64,000 nucleotides of DNA from Lachnospiraceae bacterium MD308 (lineage in GTDB: Bacteria; Bacillota; Clostridia; Lachnospirales; Lachnospiraceae), in contig KE159795.1 of NCBI GenBank assembly GCA_000403475.2, positions 564,356 to 628,355 of the forward strand, written 5' to 3'. The notes under the pieces are model-generated. The model made no database searches. It was given only the letters and a program-made list of their open reading frames with translations, and was not told the DNA's origin. Below are positions 47,141 through 55,579 of this stretch, one piece after another (positions within the stretch are counted from its first letter, which is position 1; every line of letters begins with the position of its first letter). The translations under genes and the position numbers were made by a program.

Positions 47141-49579
47141 TTATTTTTGTGCTTCCTGAGCAAACTTTGTTGTTACAAGTTCCTCATAAGGCGCCCGCTT
47201 TGTAAGCTCTCCCGCCTCCTCTAGGATATCCTGCAGAAGCTCAAAGCTTTCTTTTTCAAACACCAGATTGTCTTTCCATGTATCCTGCTCATAATAACGG
47301 GTTACAATTGTAGTAAGCGTATCCATATCCGTCTCTTTAAACTGAGGCTGAATCACTGCGGCAATCTCCTCCGGCTTATGTGACTGTACATAGTCCATGC
47401 CCTTCTGAAGTGCATTTGTAAATCCCTGGATCACTTCCGGATTATCTTTGATATAGCTCTGCTTTGCTGAAAATGCAGTGTAAGGCACGTATCCGCTGTC
47501 TGTTCCGAGAGATGCCACCACATAGCCGTCCTTCTCTTTTTCAAGCGCCGTGGCAGACGGCTCGAACTCCACGCTGAAATCCCCCTGCCCGCCGGAAAAT
47601 GCTGCCGCTGTGGAGCCAAAATCAATGCTCTGGTCAATCTTTACGTCCTTCTGCGGGTCGATGTTGTTCTGTTTCAGGATATACTCGAATACCATTTCCG
47701 GCATACCGCCAGTCTGCCCAGCCATGATGAACATTTTTTCCACATCATGCAATTTCTCCTTAGAGGCCACGATTCTGTATGGATAATGGTAGATTTCCGT
47801 CTTTTCCACCAGCCCCAGATCCAGCAGATGCTCCATGTAGGTAGTGAACTTTTTCTTGTGCATGGGATACCCCATAGCTTTCAGGCTCTCCGCCAGAAAT
47901 TTTACAGAGGTAAAACCTGTCTCGTCCTTTTCCAAAAGCCGGATCACCTCAATCATCATGGTGAGTTTCAGATTTTCCTTGTCGGCTTTAAAATCGTAAG
48001 CCGCCAGATTGCCGAGGCCATGTTTCAAATAGATGTCAACATTTCCGTCTTTGTCTACAATGATTTTTTCTACCAGAACCTCAATGTCCGTCCGGGTCAG
48101 TTTTTTTTGTTCCAACACCTCATTTAAAATACCCAGTGCGGTTTGCAAGTTAGGCTTGATTGTCGCAGTGGGGATATGGGATTCATTTATCAAACCTTGC
48201 AGAGTCTTTTCAATCGCAGAGATACGCTCCATTTTTTCAGTCTGTAGGGCGGCGTATGTTTCATTGATGATTTCTGCCATCCCTGGATTCTCCGTCAGTT
48301 CCTTTACTCTTTGGGTAATCAATGTTTTCAGTTCTTTCTTGATTCTTTCCAGTTCATTCTTAAGTCTCTGCTGGCTGTCGTCAGCGGAGTAAGTGGAAAC
48401 CTTTAAATTTGACAGGTCGAAATTCTGTATGATGTCTGCCAGAGAATCACGGCAAAGTATGAGATATTTAACTAAAGCGTCCATCAGAGTTTCTTCTGTC
48501 ACCAAATGGGCATGTTTACAAAACTGCTTTCCCTTTTTGTTATAGGTGCCGCATAGATAATATTTCCCGCGGTTCGGACGGTTGATTGCGGTCAGTTTCA
48601 TCCCGCAGTCTTTGCAGTATAGACACCCGGAAAAGAGATTGACATGTTTTCTCTGACCCCGGTACCGGTTATTGTGGCGGCTCTCTTTCACCTCAAAGAG
48701 AAGTTTCATAGTATCATCATCAAATATTTTTGGATGGTGATCCGGAAAAATATATTGCTGATCTCTGGAAATCTTTTTGTTTTTGCCGTTGATAGTCATT
48801 CTCTCTCTTTTGTGGGTTCGAAGTATGCCGTTATGATAATCATTAAAAAGAGTATCTCTCACCATACCATAACTCCACATATGGGCAACTTCCCTGTGAT
48901 ATGGCAGATCCAACGCCTCATAACGCTCCTTTTGCAGCATGGTAGGCGTGGGAACGCCACGCTCTGTTAGTATTTCCGCAATCTTTCGCATACCGTTCCC
49001 TTCCAGATAAAGATCCTTTTCAAGGTTCAGGATAGCGGCAGCCTCTTCATCAATTAAAACAATCTGCTTATTCAGCGGGTGTCTTGTGTAGCCAAATGGG
49101 GGAGCGCACTTCAAAGTTCCGTTTTCCTGCTCCATTCTCTTGATTCGTTTTACCTTTCGGCTTGTATTCTTCACATGGCGTTCATTATCCCATGTTTTAA
49201 TTCCGATAATATCATCATCAGAGTAAAGGGAATCATAATTGTCATCAATTAAGATGACCCGCTTTCCTTGTTCTTCCATTTCTTCAAGAAAAAGTAATAC
49301 TTTCGCATTGTGCCGTCCAATACGTGACAGGTCTTTCGCCACGATTACATCTATAGAGCCAAGATTGGCCATCATATTCTGAAACTGGGGACGGTTAAAG
49401 GAATAACCGGAAATGCCGTCGTCCTCATAGATATGACGTACAATCATATTGTTTTCTTCTGCGTATTTCTGGATAATCAACTTTTGGTTTTCGATAGAGG
49501 AATAATTTCTCTTGTTATCGTCTCTGGAGAGACGAACATAACCATCTATCATTGTGGGTGTATGGATTGCTGTCATCAT
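47141..49579 (-). CDS. Large serine recombinase fused in frame to an ABC substrate-binding protein C-terminus
   Basis: An 812-residue chimera. Residues 1-~600 form a complete TndX/TnpX-like large serine recombinase: catalytic serine in DGYVRLSRDD (residue ~18), GISGYSFNRPQFQNMMANLG, VAKDLSRIGRHNAKVLLFLE, the recombinase domain (CAPPFGYTRHPLNKQIVLID), zinc ribbon cysteines (CLYCKDCGMKL and CGTYNKKGKQFC) and a coiled coil. From about residue 611 the sequence changes to the last ~200 residues of an NMT1/SsuA-type periplasmic binding protein (GGMPEMVFEYILKQNNIDPQ, DFGSTAAAFSGGQGDFSVEF). The element has integrated inside a transporter gene, joining the frames. The chimera has no signal peptide, so the transporter half should be non-functional. 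Confidence 0.92.
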   Translation of the reverse strand: MMTAIHTPTMIDGYVRLSRDDNKRNYSSIENQKLIIQKYAEENNMIVRHIYEDDGISGYSFNRPQFQNMMANLGSIDVIVAKDLSRIGRHNAKVLLFLEEMEEQGKRVILIDDNYDSLYSDDDIIGIKTWDNERHVKNTSRKVKRIKRMEQENGTLKCAPPFGYTRHPLNKQIVLIDEEAAAILNLEKDLYLEGNGMRKIAEILTERGVPTPTMLQKERYEALDLPYHREVAHMWSYGMVRDTLFNDYHNGILRTHKRERMTINGKNKKISRDQQYIFPDHHPKIFDDDTMKLLFEVKESRHNNRYRGQRKHVNLFSGCLYCKDCGMKLTAINRPNRGKYYLCGTYNKKGKQFCKHAHLVTEETLMDALVKYLILCRDSLADIIQNFDLSNLKVSTYSADDSQQRLKNELERIKKELKTLITQRVKELTENPGMAEIINETYAALQTEKMERISAIEKTLQGLINESHIPTATIKPNLQTALGILNEVLEQKKLTRTDIEVLVEKIIVDKDGNVDIYLKHGLGNLAAYDFKADKENLKLTMMIEVIRLLEKDETGFTSVKFLAESLKAMGYPMHKKKFTTYMEHLLDLGLVEKTEIYHYPYRIVASKEKLHDVEKMFIMAGQTGGMPEMVFEYILKQNNIDPQKDVKIDQSIDFGSTAAAFSGGQGDFSVEFEPSATALEKEKDGYVVASLGTDSGYVPYTAFSAKQSYIKDNPEVIQGFTNALQKGMDYVQSHKPEEIAAVIQPQFKETDMDTLTTIVTRYYEQDTWKDNLVFEKESFELLQDILEEAGELTKRAPYEELVTTKFAQEAQK

Positions 49580-49653
49580 AAAAATTGTCCTCCTTATCTT
49601 GCTTTCTGCTTATAGTTTACCATATAGGCAGGATAACGCAATGTTGCCATCTG

Positions 49654-49839
49654 TCAATGAAAATGATTGCGGACTACATCACGCAACCCCTTTTCCATTG
49701 CCTGATTGCCCTCGATAATGGTAACGACCAGATACCCACGTCTGCTAAGAGTTTCCTTTTTCCTTGCGATTTCAGAAAAATCAGAATCCTTTTTTTGAAG
49801 TAAGTAGCAAACCTCTTTTTTCTTTCCTATGACAATCAC
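49654..49839 (-). CDS. Small hypothetical protein of the element
   Basis: A 61-residue basic frame with a GTG start: IGKKKEVCYLLQKKDSDFSE then IARKKETLSRRGYLVVTIIE. The composition looks protein-like and it lies upstream of the recombinase in the same direction, as small genes do in related elements. It lacks a clear ribosome site, so confidence is low. Confidence 0.4.
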   Translation of the reverse strand: MIVIGKKKEVCYLLQKKDSDFSEIARKKETLSRRGYLVVTIIEGNQAMEKGLRDVVRNHFH

Positions 49840-49979
49840 CTCGAATTCTTACATCTTAATCATTATATGAAAAGCCGGACTTATCCTATCAATGAAACAG
49901 CTATCTTCATGCAAAATGACCTGATATCCCATTTCCCTTTTGTCCTGTGGGGGAACGCAACACATATTCCAAACTTAAC

Positions 49980-50327
49980 TTATAACCCCAAACTAAGTTT
50001 AAGACATCTGTTCACTTCCTCCATATCCTTTTCGTTTAGCATTCCAACATAATTTCTAATCCTTTTCTTATCAATTGTTCTAATTTGCTCCAGCAAAATC
50101 ACCGAATCCTCTTTAAGGCCCGGATACCCTCGGATAATATGATGGGTGGGCAATCCACCTTTATTATGTATCTGCCCTGACAACGCCGCTACAATAACCG
50201 TAGCGCTAAAGCGGTTTCCCACATCATTCTGAATAATCAATACCGGACGGCAGCCGCCTTGTTCCGAACCTATTACCGGACTTAAGTCTGCAAAATATAT
50301 TTCTCCTCTTAATATCTTCTTTAGCAT
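49980..50327 (-). CDS. PemK/MazF-family toxin endoribonuclease
   Basis: A 115-residue MazF-type protein. Its start [20 protein letters not shown], then [20 protein letters not shown] and AALSGQ match the family core strands; the catalytic arginine is in the GGCRPVL segment and the threonine/serine in the SATVIV strand. [19 protein letters not shown] is the typical C-terminal helix region. AAGGAG precedes the ATG. No antitoxin gene precedes it: upstream are a terminator-like hairpin and a candidate structured RNA. It may act alone as a regulator or rely on a distant antitoxin. Confidence 0.9.
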   Translation of the reverse strand: MLKKILRGEIYFADLSPVIGSEQGGCRPVLIIQNDVGNRFSATVIVAALSGQIHNKGGLPTHHIIRGYPGLKEDSVILLEQIRTIDKKRIRNYVGMLNEKDMEEVNRCLKLSLGL

Positions 50328-50349
50328 ATTCCTATTCTCCTTATGGTAA

Positions 50350-50388
50350 GTAAAAAAGCCTATTTGCCCCCGACACCCCGGCTTTTAC
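50350..50388 (-). terminator. Terminator-like hairpin before pemK
   Basis: On the minus strand GTAAAAGCC pairs with GGCTTTTTTAC around a G-rich loop, and the second arm holds six T. It lies 23 bases upstream of the toxin start, so it may end the candidate RNA or attenuate pemK. Confidence 0.6.
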
Positions 50389-50650
50389 ATATCTGCCTTT
50401 CCGGCAGATATTAGGGAAATCACCAAACGGCTGGCTGCGAACCAGCTCCACAGGTACTTATACCTTTCCGGGGATCTCCCGAAACTGCCCTCATTAGGTG
50501 GGACGCTCTCAACGCTCGGCTTGTGACTGGACAGGAGTATCATTATCCCTGCTGCCTGTCATCGCCCTGCCAGTAGCAATCTGGCAGTTATAGTCAGGTA
50601 TTTACCGCTCCCCGAATGCTATCAAACAACTGCAAACCATCTTATCTCTC
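50350..50650 (-). ncRNA. Candidate structured RNA upstream of pemK
   Basis: The 540-base stretch 50328-50869 has no convincing gene. On the minus strand it contains a row of hairpins: CTGCCAG/CTGGCAG (around 50568-50588), AGGTA/TACCT, GCTGG/CCAGC, and ATATCTGCC/GGCAGATAT (50389-50411), and ends in a terminator-like stem GTAAAAGCC/GGCTTTTTTAC at 50350-50388. This is GC-richer than its surroundings. The limits are approximate. I cannot assign it to a known RNA family. Confidence 0.45.
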
Positions 50651-50869
50651 TGTCCGAGATTTCGTTGTCCTGTATCTTCATTCAGATTATGGCGTACTGC
50701 TAAAGTGGCTTACGCTCATCACGATAGCAGCAGGAATGTGTCTGGTGAATGGGTATGGAATTGTCAATGTGCAATCCGTCTCCCTTCATATGGAAACAGA
50801 TGAGAAGGGACAATGTTCAAAACAATTCCCTCTCATATGTTTCCTCACTTCTTCAAAAAAAGTGTAGTG

Positions 50870-51343
50870 TTAATTCTCAAAAAATTTTTTTATTTTTTCT
50901 TTGGCATAATCAATACTGGATTTGACTGCTCTTTTTGTACATCCTTCTTTCCTGGCAATCTGCTCATAAGTCAGACAGTCAAAGTAATATAAAATAAGTC
51001 TTCTTTTTTGAATTTCCGGCAATTTATCAATCGCCTTATGTAACCAATCAATCCGTATCTTTTTTATCACGGTTTCTTCTATATCTTCCGGCTCATGTAA
51101 AGCCCTCCTGCTTAACGTCGGCTCATACACCTCTAAATGCTCCAGATGACGATCCAACTCATTTAACCAAGACAAGTCTTCCAACTCAAACGCATCAAAA
51201 GTCCTGTAAAGCTGTTCGTCAATTTCAAATTCCTGTAAAATCCCCTGCCCATCTCTAAATGAGATGTAAAAACCCCCGTCCATTTCATAGATTTGATAGG
51301 GGTTATACTTGTCTCTTCTTCTTTTGGGATGGTTCCCTTTCAT
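50870..51343 (-). CDS. Sigma-70-like regulator of an integrative element
   Basis: A 157-residue protein with a C-terminal sigma-70 region 4 helix-turn-helix: KLPEIQKRRLILYYFDCLTY, then EQIARKEGCTKRAVKSSIDY. The N-terminal half (YNPYQIYEMDGGFYISFRDG) is the type seen in sigma factors of clostridial conjugative elements. GGAGG precedes the ATG at 51343. It probably controls transfer or recombinase genes of the element. Confidence 0.88.
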   Translation of the reverse strand: MKGNHPKRRRDKYNPYQIYEMDGGFYISFRDGQGILQEFEIDEQLYRTFDAFELEDLSWLNELDRHLEHLEVYEPTLSRRALHEPEDIEETVIKKIRIDWLHKAIDKLPEIQKRRLILYYFDCLTYEQIARKEGCTKRAVKSSIDYAKEKIKKFFEN

Positions 51344-51705
51344 GTCCTTTCCTCCAATCTGATTTTTTATATAGAAAATTCAGATTGGAGGGCGGAGGAC
51401 GTGCCATACCGCCGCCACACAATAAAACGGGAATGGCAGGAGCATATTCCGCCGTTCCCTTAAACGTTATTATTTTGCTGTAACATTCATTGTTTTGAAA
51501 ATATTGCTTAAAAACCTCATCTGTCTTCTTTTGTGCAAGCATGGCTTTTGTGTTTTTAAATATTTTTTGACAATAATGTATTAAAAGCGGTTGACAGTTA
51601 CTTGCCGAGGCTGTTCCAACCAGCTTGGTGAATCCCGCTGCAATGCACAAAAAAAGAACAGCCTCAAACACTGTTCTTAACGTACTACTTTGAATTTTTT
51701 ATTGC
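51344..51705. other. Region between sigma gene and IS1380, no clear gene
   Basis: These 362 bases hold a hairpin GGGAATGGC/GCCGTTCCC near 51429-51459 and GGCGG/CCGCC pairs near 51393-51415. A 122-codon minus-strand frame (51671-51303) overlaps the sigma gene start and has a Pro-rich, unlikely middle. I consider it a decayed remnant interrupted by the IS, or chance. Confidence 0.4.
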
Positions 51706-53554
51706 GGATTTGTTGCTGAATGGTGTTATTTCCTTACTGAACGTCACCTGAACCCTTACAAGAATCCATGTTAAATCTGTAAGCGTATTTAATCCTGAAT
51801 TATTCACAGTACAACAGCATCAGCCGTTGAAATCCGCGTAGTTACTGTATTTTAATTGAATATTGCGTTTCACCTATTTAGTGAATAGAAAAAGACCTCT
51901 ATCTGTGGTAAAATTTAGGTGTCGAATCCAAACAAATACCTCAGAAAGAAGGTCTCTCTATGGATATTTTAAACACTGTAAGCTTAGAAAGCAATAGCCA
52001 AATTAAAATTAATTTTGACGGAGGCGATTTATCCTCCGATGCAGGACTTCTCCTGTTTAAAGAGTTCCTGTTTAAGATTGGCGCCGTTAAGCTCATCAAT
52101 CGTATGTTCAAAACCAATGATACTGCATGGTTCCGTATCCATAAGGATGATGCGAATCTGATGCAGGTAATCTATCAGATTGCCAGCGCATACTTTGAGG
52201 ATGACTGTGCAGATGAGCTGACAAATGAGCCAGTCATGACAGCTGTTTTAGACAAGGATGCCCTGGCATCCCAGCCTACCTTGTCACGCTTTTATAACCG
52301 CATGGATGAAGATACACTCAACCAGCTAAGCCAGATTACACGTGAACTCCGTAAAGTCATCTATTCCATAAAGAGACCGGAATTCATGCTTTTTGATATT
52401 GACTCCACACTTCTTGATACCTATGGGAATCAGGAAGGAGAAGGTTTCAACTATCATTATCAGGCACATGGTTATCATCCTCTGTTGTGTTACGATGGAT
52501 TAACCGGTGATCTTCTAAAAGCGGAGCTTCGCGACGGTACCATGTATTGCAGCAAGGAAGCAGACATTTTTATGAAATCTCTTCTGGATGAATTCATCTG
52601 TGATTTTCCAGATATGCCGCTTTACCTTCGTGGTGACAGTGGTTTTGCAGCCCCCGATTTGTATGAAGTTCTTGAAGATAAGAACTGTAAATACGCCATC
52701 CGACTGAAAGAGAATGCAAAGCTTCGCGAATTAGCTGAAGATAAAAGCCAGGCATTGTACCGCGCGACAAAATTCAACCAGGTGGATTACGCCGTCGAGT
52801 ATGGAGAGTTTATGTATCAGGCGGGCTCATGGAGCCATCCGCGCAGAGTTGTTTTTAAAATCGAAAAGCCTTATGGGCAAATGATTCATCTATATACCTT
52901 TATTGTCACAACGATGGAAATGGAACCCTACCAGGTACTTCAGTTCTATTGCGGCAGAGGCAAGATGGAAAATTTCATCAAAGAAGGCAAGAGTGGTTTT
53001 GACTTTGCTTCTGTAAGCAGTTCCTACAAGCTGGTAAATGCGAACCGCCTTTTGGTTCATACATTAGCTTATAATCTATTCAATTGGTTTAGGCGATTGG
53101 CACTTGCTGTCAGTATGAGAAAACAGCGTATAGATACCATTCGTTTAAAATTGCTGAAAATTGCCGCAAGAGTGGTAAAATCAGCACGATACAAATATTT
53201 CAAGCTGTGTAGCAGTTGTCCCTACAAGAAAGAATTTTACGAGACACTGGAAAATATCCATAATCTGCAGCCACAGTTGGAATGACAACTTTTAACGAAC
53301 CTTGACAATCACAATAAGCTTTTAAACCTATCACAGGAGAAGTCTGCCCATTTATAGGCTATCTTCTGGCAAGGTGAGGTATTGAGTAGTGGTTGTAACG
53401 GCAACTACGGCAGATTTTATGCACGCATATACTGCCGTGAATAATTCAGGTTAATTTATGGCGTATTTCCTGCATTTCTGCGATTTCCGCTTTTTCCTAT
53501 CGTCTCCGATAAATGCATTTCAGTAAGGAAATAACACCATTCAGCCACAAATCC
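51706..53554 (+). mobile_element. IS1380-family insertion sequence
   Basis: A complete IS bounded by 36-base inverted repeats at 51706-51741 and 53519-53554 that differ at one position (start GGATTTGTTGCTGAATGG versus GGATTTGTGGCTGAATGG). Matching may extend one base outward. One transposase gene fills the interior. I see no clear 4-base target duplication, so the ends may have recombined or diverged. Confidence 0.92.
51960..53285 (+). CDS. IS1380-family DDE transposase
   Basis: A 441-residue DDE transposase, intact. Catalytic aspartates lie in MLFDIDSTLLDTYGNQEGEG (about residue 143) and YLRGDSGFAAPDLYEVL (about 227), and the glutamate in FYCGRGKMENFIKEGKSGFD (about 338). The N-terminal FDGGDLSSDAGLLLFKEF is typical of the family. 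AGAAGG precedes the ATG. Confidence 0.95.
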   Translation: MDILNTVSLESNSQIKINFDGGDLSSDAGLLLFKEFLFKIGAVKLINRMFKTNDTAWFRIHKDDANLMQVIYQIASAYFEDDCADELTNEPVMTAVLDKDALASQPTLSRFYNRMDEDTLNQLSQITRELRKVIYSIKRPEFMLFDIDSTLLDTYGNQEGEGFNYHYQAHGYHPLLCYDGLTGDLLKAELRDGTMYCSKEADIFMKSLLDEFICDFPDMPLYLRGDSGFAAPDLYEVLEDKNCKYAIRLKENAKLRELAEDKSQALYRATKFNQVDYAVEYGEFMYQAGSWSHPRRVVFKIEKPYGQMIHLYTFIVTTMEMEPYQVLQFYCGRGKMENFIKEGKSGFDFASVSSSYKLVNANRLLVHTLAYNLFNWFRRLALAVSMRKQRIDTIRLKLLKIAARVVKSARYKYFKLCSSCPYKKEFYETLENIHNLQPQLE

Positions 53555-53579
53555 GTATATTTTCTTTTTTTCTGATATT

Positions 53580-53600
53580 ATCAATACGGGAGGTATTGAT
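53580..53600 (+). promoter_or_regulatory. Hairpin holding the agrB ribosome site
   Basis: ATCAATAC and GTATTGAT form an 8-bp stem whose 5-base loop GGGAG, with the next G, is the ribosome site for agrB (ATG at 53604). It may control agrB translation or bind a regulator. Confidence 0.6.
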
Positions 53601-53603
53601 GAT

Positions 53604-54149
53604 ATGGATTTTTATAATTGGATGCAAAGGAAATATTGCTTTACAGACTACCAGGTGAAGGTCTTCCATTATTTTATAATTTCAATTTTTTCTGAAATCA
53701 GCAAATTCATTATAATGGGAATCTTCTTTTATGCCACAGGACGGCTCCTATACTATCTGTGGGGAGTCTGCCTTTTATCCCTCCTGCGTTTTTATAGCGG
53801 CGGCCTGCATTGCAAGACCTATATGGGATGCCTGTTCAGTTCATTTGCGTATATGCTGATGTGTGTCCAGTTACTTCCCTCCTTTTCGGTGAGCAGGCTG
53901 CTGCAATTAATATTATTGTCTGCAGCAATTATTATTGCTTACCATATTGCCCCCATTCCGTCTGTATACCGCCCTACCCCTACAGAGGAAAAAACACGGC
54001 AATGCAAACTACAATTATTCACCATTATATTCCTATACAGTATTCTGGTATTTATATGCCCTCAGAACCTTTTTATGCTTACTGGGTTCTGGGTAATTAT
54101 GATACATACTATGCAGCTTATTGCTGCTTATCTGAAAAAAAGGAGGTGA
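53604..54149 (+). CDS. agrB: AgrB-type autoinducer peptide processing protease
   Basis: A 181-residue membrane cysteine endopeptidase that cuts and cyclises the AgrD precursor. The catalytic pair is in FYSGGLHCKTYMGCL, with His69 and Cys76 spaced by seven as in known AgrB. Hydrophobic segments lie near residues 30-60, 77-95, 98-113, 136-152 and 155-173. Its stop codon lies within the ribosome site of agrD (AGGAGGTGA), giving tight coupling. The IS1380 right end lies only 49 bases upstream of the start, so the native promoter may be displaced. Confidence 0.93.
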   Translation: MDFYNWMQRKYCFTDYQVKVFHYFIISIFSEISKFIIMGIFFYATGRLLYYLWGVCLLSLLRFYSGGLHCKTYMGCLFSSFAYMLMCVQLLPSFSVSRLLQLILLSAAIIIAYHIAPIPSVYRPTPTEEKTRQCKLQLFTIIFLYSILVFICPQNLFMLTGFWVIMIHTMQLIAAYLKKRR

Positions 54150-54155
54150 ACAGAC

Positions 54156-54278
54156 ATGTTAGCAAACTTTTTTGGAATGCTCTGCGATGCCTGTATCAAA
54201 GCTGGCGGACTTTTACACTGGGATGGTATCAGCATGATTTTCTTTGGTGAATATCCATTCCCCAATTCGGAAGAATAA
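54156..54278 (+). CDS. agrD: AgrD-type cyclic peptide precursor with Ser in the ring position
   Basis: A 40-residue peptide found by reading after agrB: MLANFFGMLCDACIKAGGLL, then HWDGISMIFFGEYPFPNSEE. It has the AgrD plan of an amphipathic N-terminal leader, a short signal segment and an acidic Pro-containing tail (GEYPFP...EE). In the signal segment the usual ring-forming Cys is replaced by Ser26, so the likely product is a five-residue lactone Ser-Met-Ile-Phe-Phe with unknown N-terminal tail. The two Cys residues (10 and 13) are in the leader. AGGAGG lies 9 bases upstream. Too short for standard gene callers at usual cut-offs. Confidence 0.85.
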   Translation: MLANFFGMLCDACIKAGGLLHWDGISMIFFGEYPFPNSEE

Positions 54279-54285
54279 AGACAGC

Positions 54286-54328
54286 AAAAGTTCCCATTCT
54301 ATTTGCATTTTTAAGAATGGGAACTTTT
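54286..54328. terminator. Bidirectional terminator between agrBD and agrC
   Basis: A perfect 15-bp stem (AAAAGTTCCCATTCT and complement) with a 13-base loop. The last codons and stop of agrC lie inside its right arm, so the hairpin serves both convergent units. Confidence 0.92.
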
Positions 54329-55579
54329 ATAATTGTCTAGGCAAATCACTAGCCAGTATTTTCCATCTATGCTTTGTTTATCAGCTGTCACTGTAAACCC
54401 ATATTTTTCAGCATATTTTTTTACCTTGCTTAATCCGATTCCAGAATGGTTCTTTTTTCCGCTATATCCTCTGTCAAAAAGTCGGCTAATCTCATCAAAT
54501 GACATATCATGGATTGGATTTGCAATTTCTATCTTGACATCATCTGCATGCTTTTTCAGCAATACTTTTACATATTTTTCTTTTTCTTCCTTCACAGACT
54601 CCACGGAATTATCCCATAATATTCCAATAATTTCCACCATGATATGTATTGGCACATTGTCAATATTCCCATCTAACTCAACCTGATAGTCAATTTGGAT
54701 GCCTCGTCTGTCGGCCTCTGCAAATTTCCCATACAAAAAGCCAGTTATTATGGGATTATCCTTGTTAAGTAATTTGTAATACTTAAAATCATTCATCAAT
54801 ACACTACAGTATTTTTCCTGTGTCTTTACTAACTCATCATATGTATCGATAACATAATGCTGGCTCTTTATTGCCTGAATATGATTATGGAAATCATGTT
54901 GTTTTTCTTGCAGTGTCTCAATCAGTTCTTTGAGTGAGCTACCATATATCTGATTCATTTGCAATTCTAGTTCTTTTTCATATCGCTTTTCTTTTTCCGA
55001 CTGCCAGCAATAAGAAATGATACATATTAAGAAACCAAATATTACGATTGTTAAAATTTGTGCTACTGAAAAGCTCATATCCCTTTTATACTGAATGAGA
55101 TTATAAACCATAAAACAAAAATAAAACATTATCACTATAAAAACACTTTTACTATGTTCTACCACTACTACAAAAAATTTTTCCAGAACTCCCTTACACA
55201 GAAAAACAATGATCAATGTGCTGGTATTTATAGTTATTGCCAACAAATCCCCTTCTAAAAAGGAAAAAGGTAATAATAAAACACATATACCGACAGCTAG
55301 TTGTATGATTCCCAGCACTATGATGTACAACATGTTACTGAGCAATAACTTCTTTATATCACTTCCAAAAACTATCAACGAGTATATTACGACTAAGAGA
55401 TATGTAATATTTACAATTGCATCATCAGCCTTATAAACATTTACAAGCTCAAATATTATCATCTCAGCACAAGTAAGCACTATTACAAAAATATCTATTT
55501 TTATCTTCTTCCCCCGAAAGCAATGCAGCAAAAAAATAATATTGCAGATTTCCAACAGCTCATTAATCCTTTTATACAT
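54311..55579 (-). CDS. agrC: AgrC-like sensor histidine kinase (GHKL)
   Basis: A 422-residue membrane receptor kinase for the peptide signal. Six or so hydrophobic segments span residues ~5-195. The phospho-acceptor H-box is EKQHDFHNHIQAIKSQHY with His228, and the GHKL ATPase has the N-box ILWDNSVESVKEEKEKYVKV and G-box GYSGKKNHSGIGLSKVKKYA. Its start overlaps the end of agrA by 8 bases, with the ribosome site in the agrA codons. The gene order agrA-agrC on the opposite strand from agrBD is unusual against the classical agrBDCA operon. Confidence 0.93.
   Translation of the reverse strand: MYKRINELLEICNIIFLLHCFRGKKIKIDIFVIVLTCAEMIIFELVNVYKADDAIVNITYLLVVIYSLIVFGSDIKKLLLSNMLYIIVLGIIQLAVGICVLLLPFSFLEGDLLAITINTSTLIIVFLCKGVLEKFFVVVVEHSKSVFIVIMFYFCFMVYNLIQYKRDMSFSVAQILTIVIFGFLICIISYCWQSEKEKRYEKELELQMNQIYGSSLKELIETLQEKQHDFHNHIQAIKSQHYVIDTYDELVKTQEKYCSVLMNDFKYYKLLNKDNPIITGFLYGKFAEADRRGIQIDYQVELDGNIDNVPIHIMVEIIGILWDNSVESVKEEKEKYVKVLLKKHADDVKIEIANPIHDMSFDEISRLFDRGYSGKKNHSGIGLSKVKKYAEKYGFTVTADKQSIDGKYWLVICLDNYKSSHS

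Noticed and set aside
50616..50867. 83-codon plus-strand frame in the hairpin-rich region
   Set aside because: No ribosome site, composition not protein-like, and overlaps the structured stretch.
51303..51671. 122-codon minus-strand frame upstream of the sigma gene
   Set aside because: Overlaps the sigma start, lacks a ribosome site and has an improbable middle (GGGMARPPPSNLN). At best a decayed remnant, so reported only in the region note.
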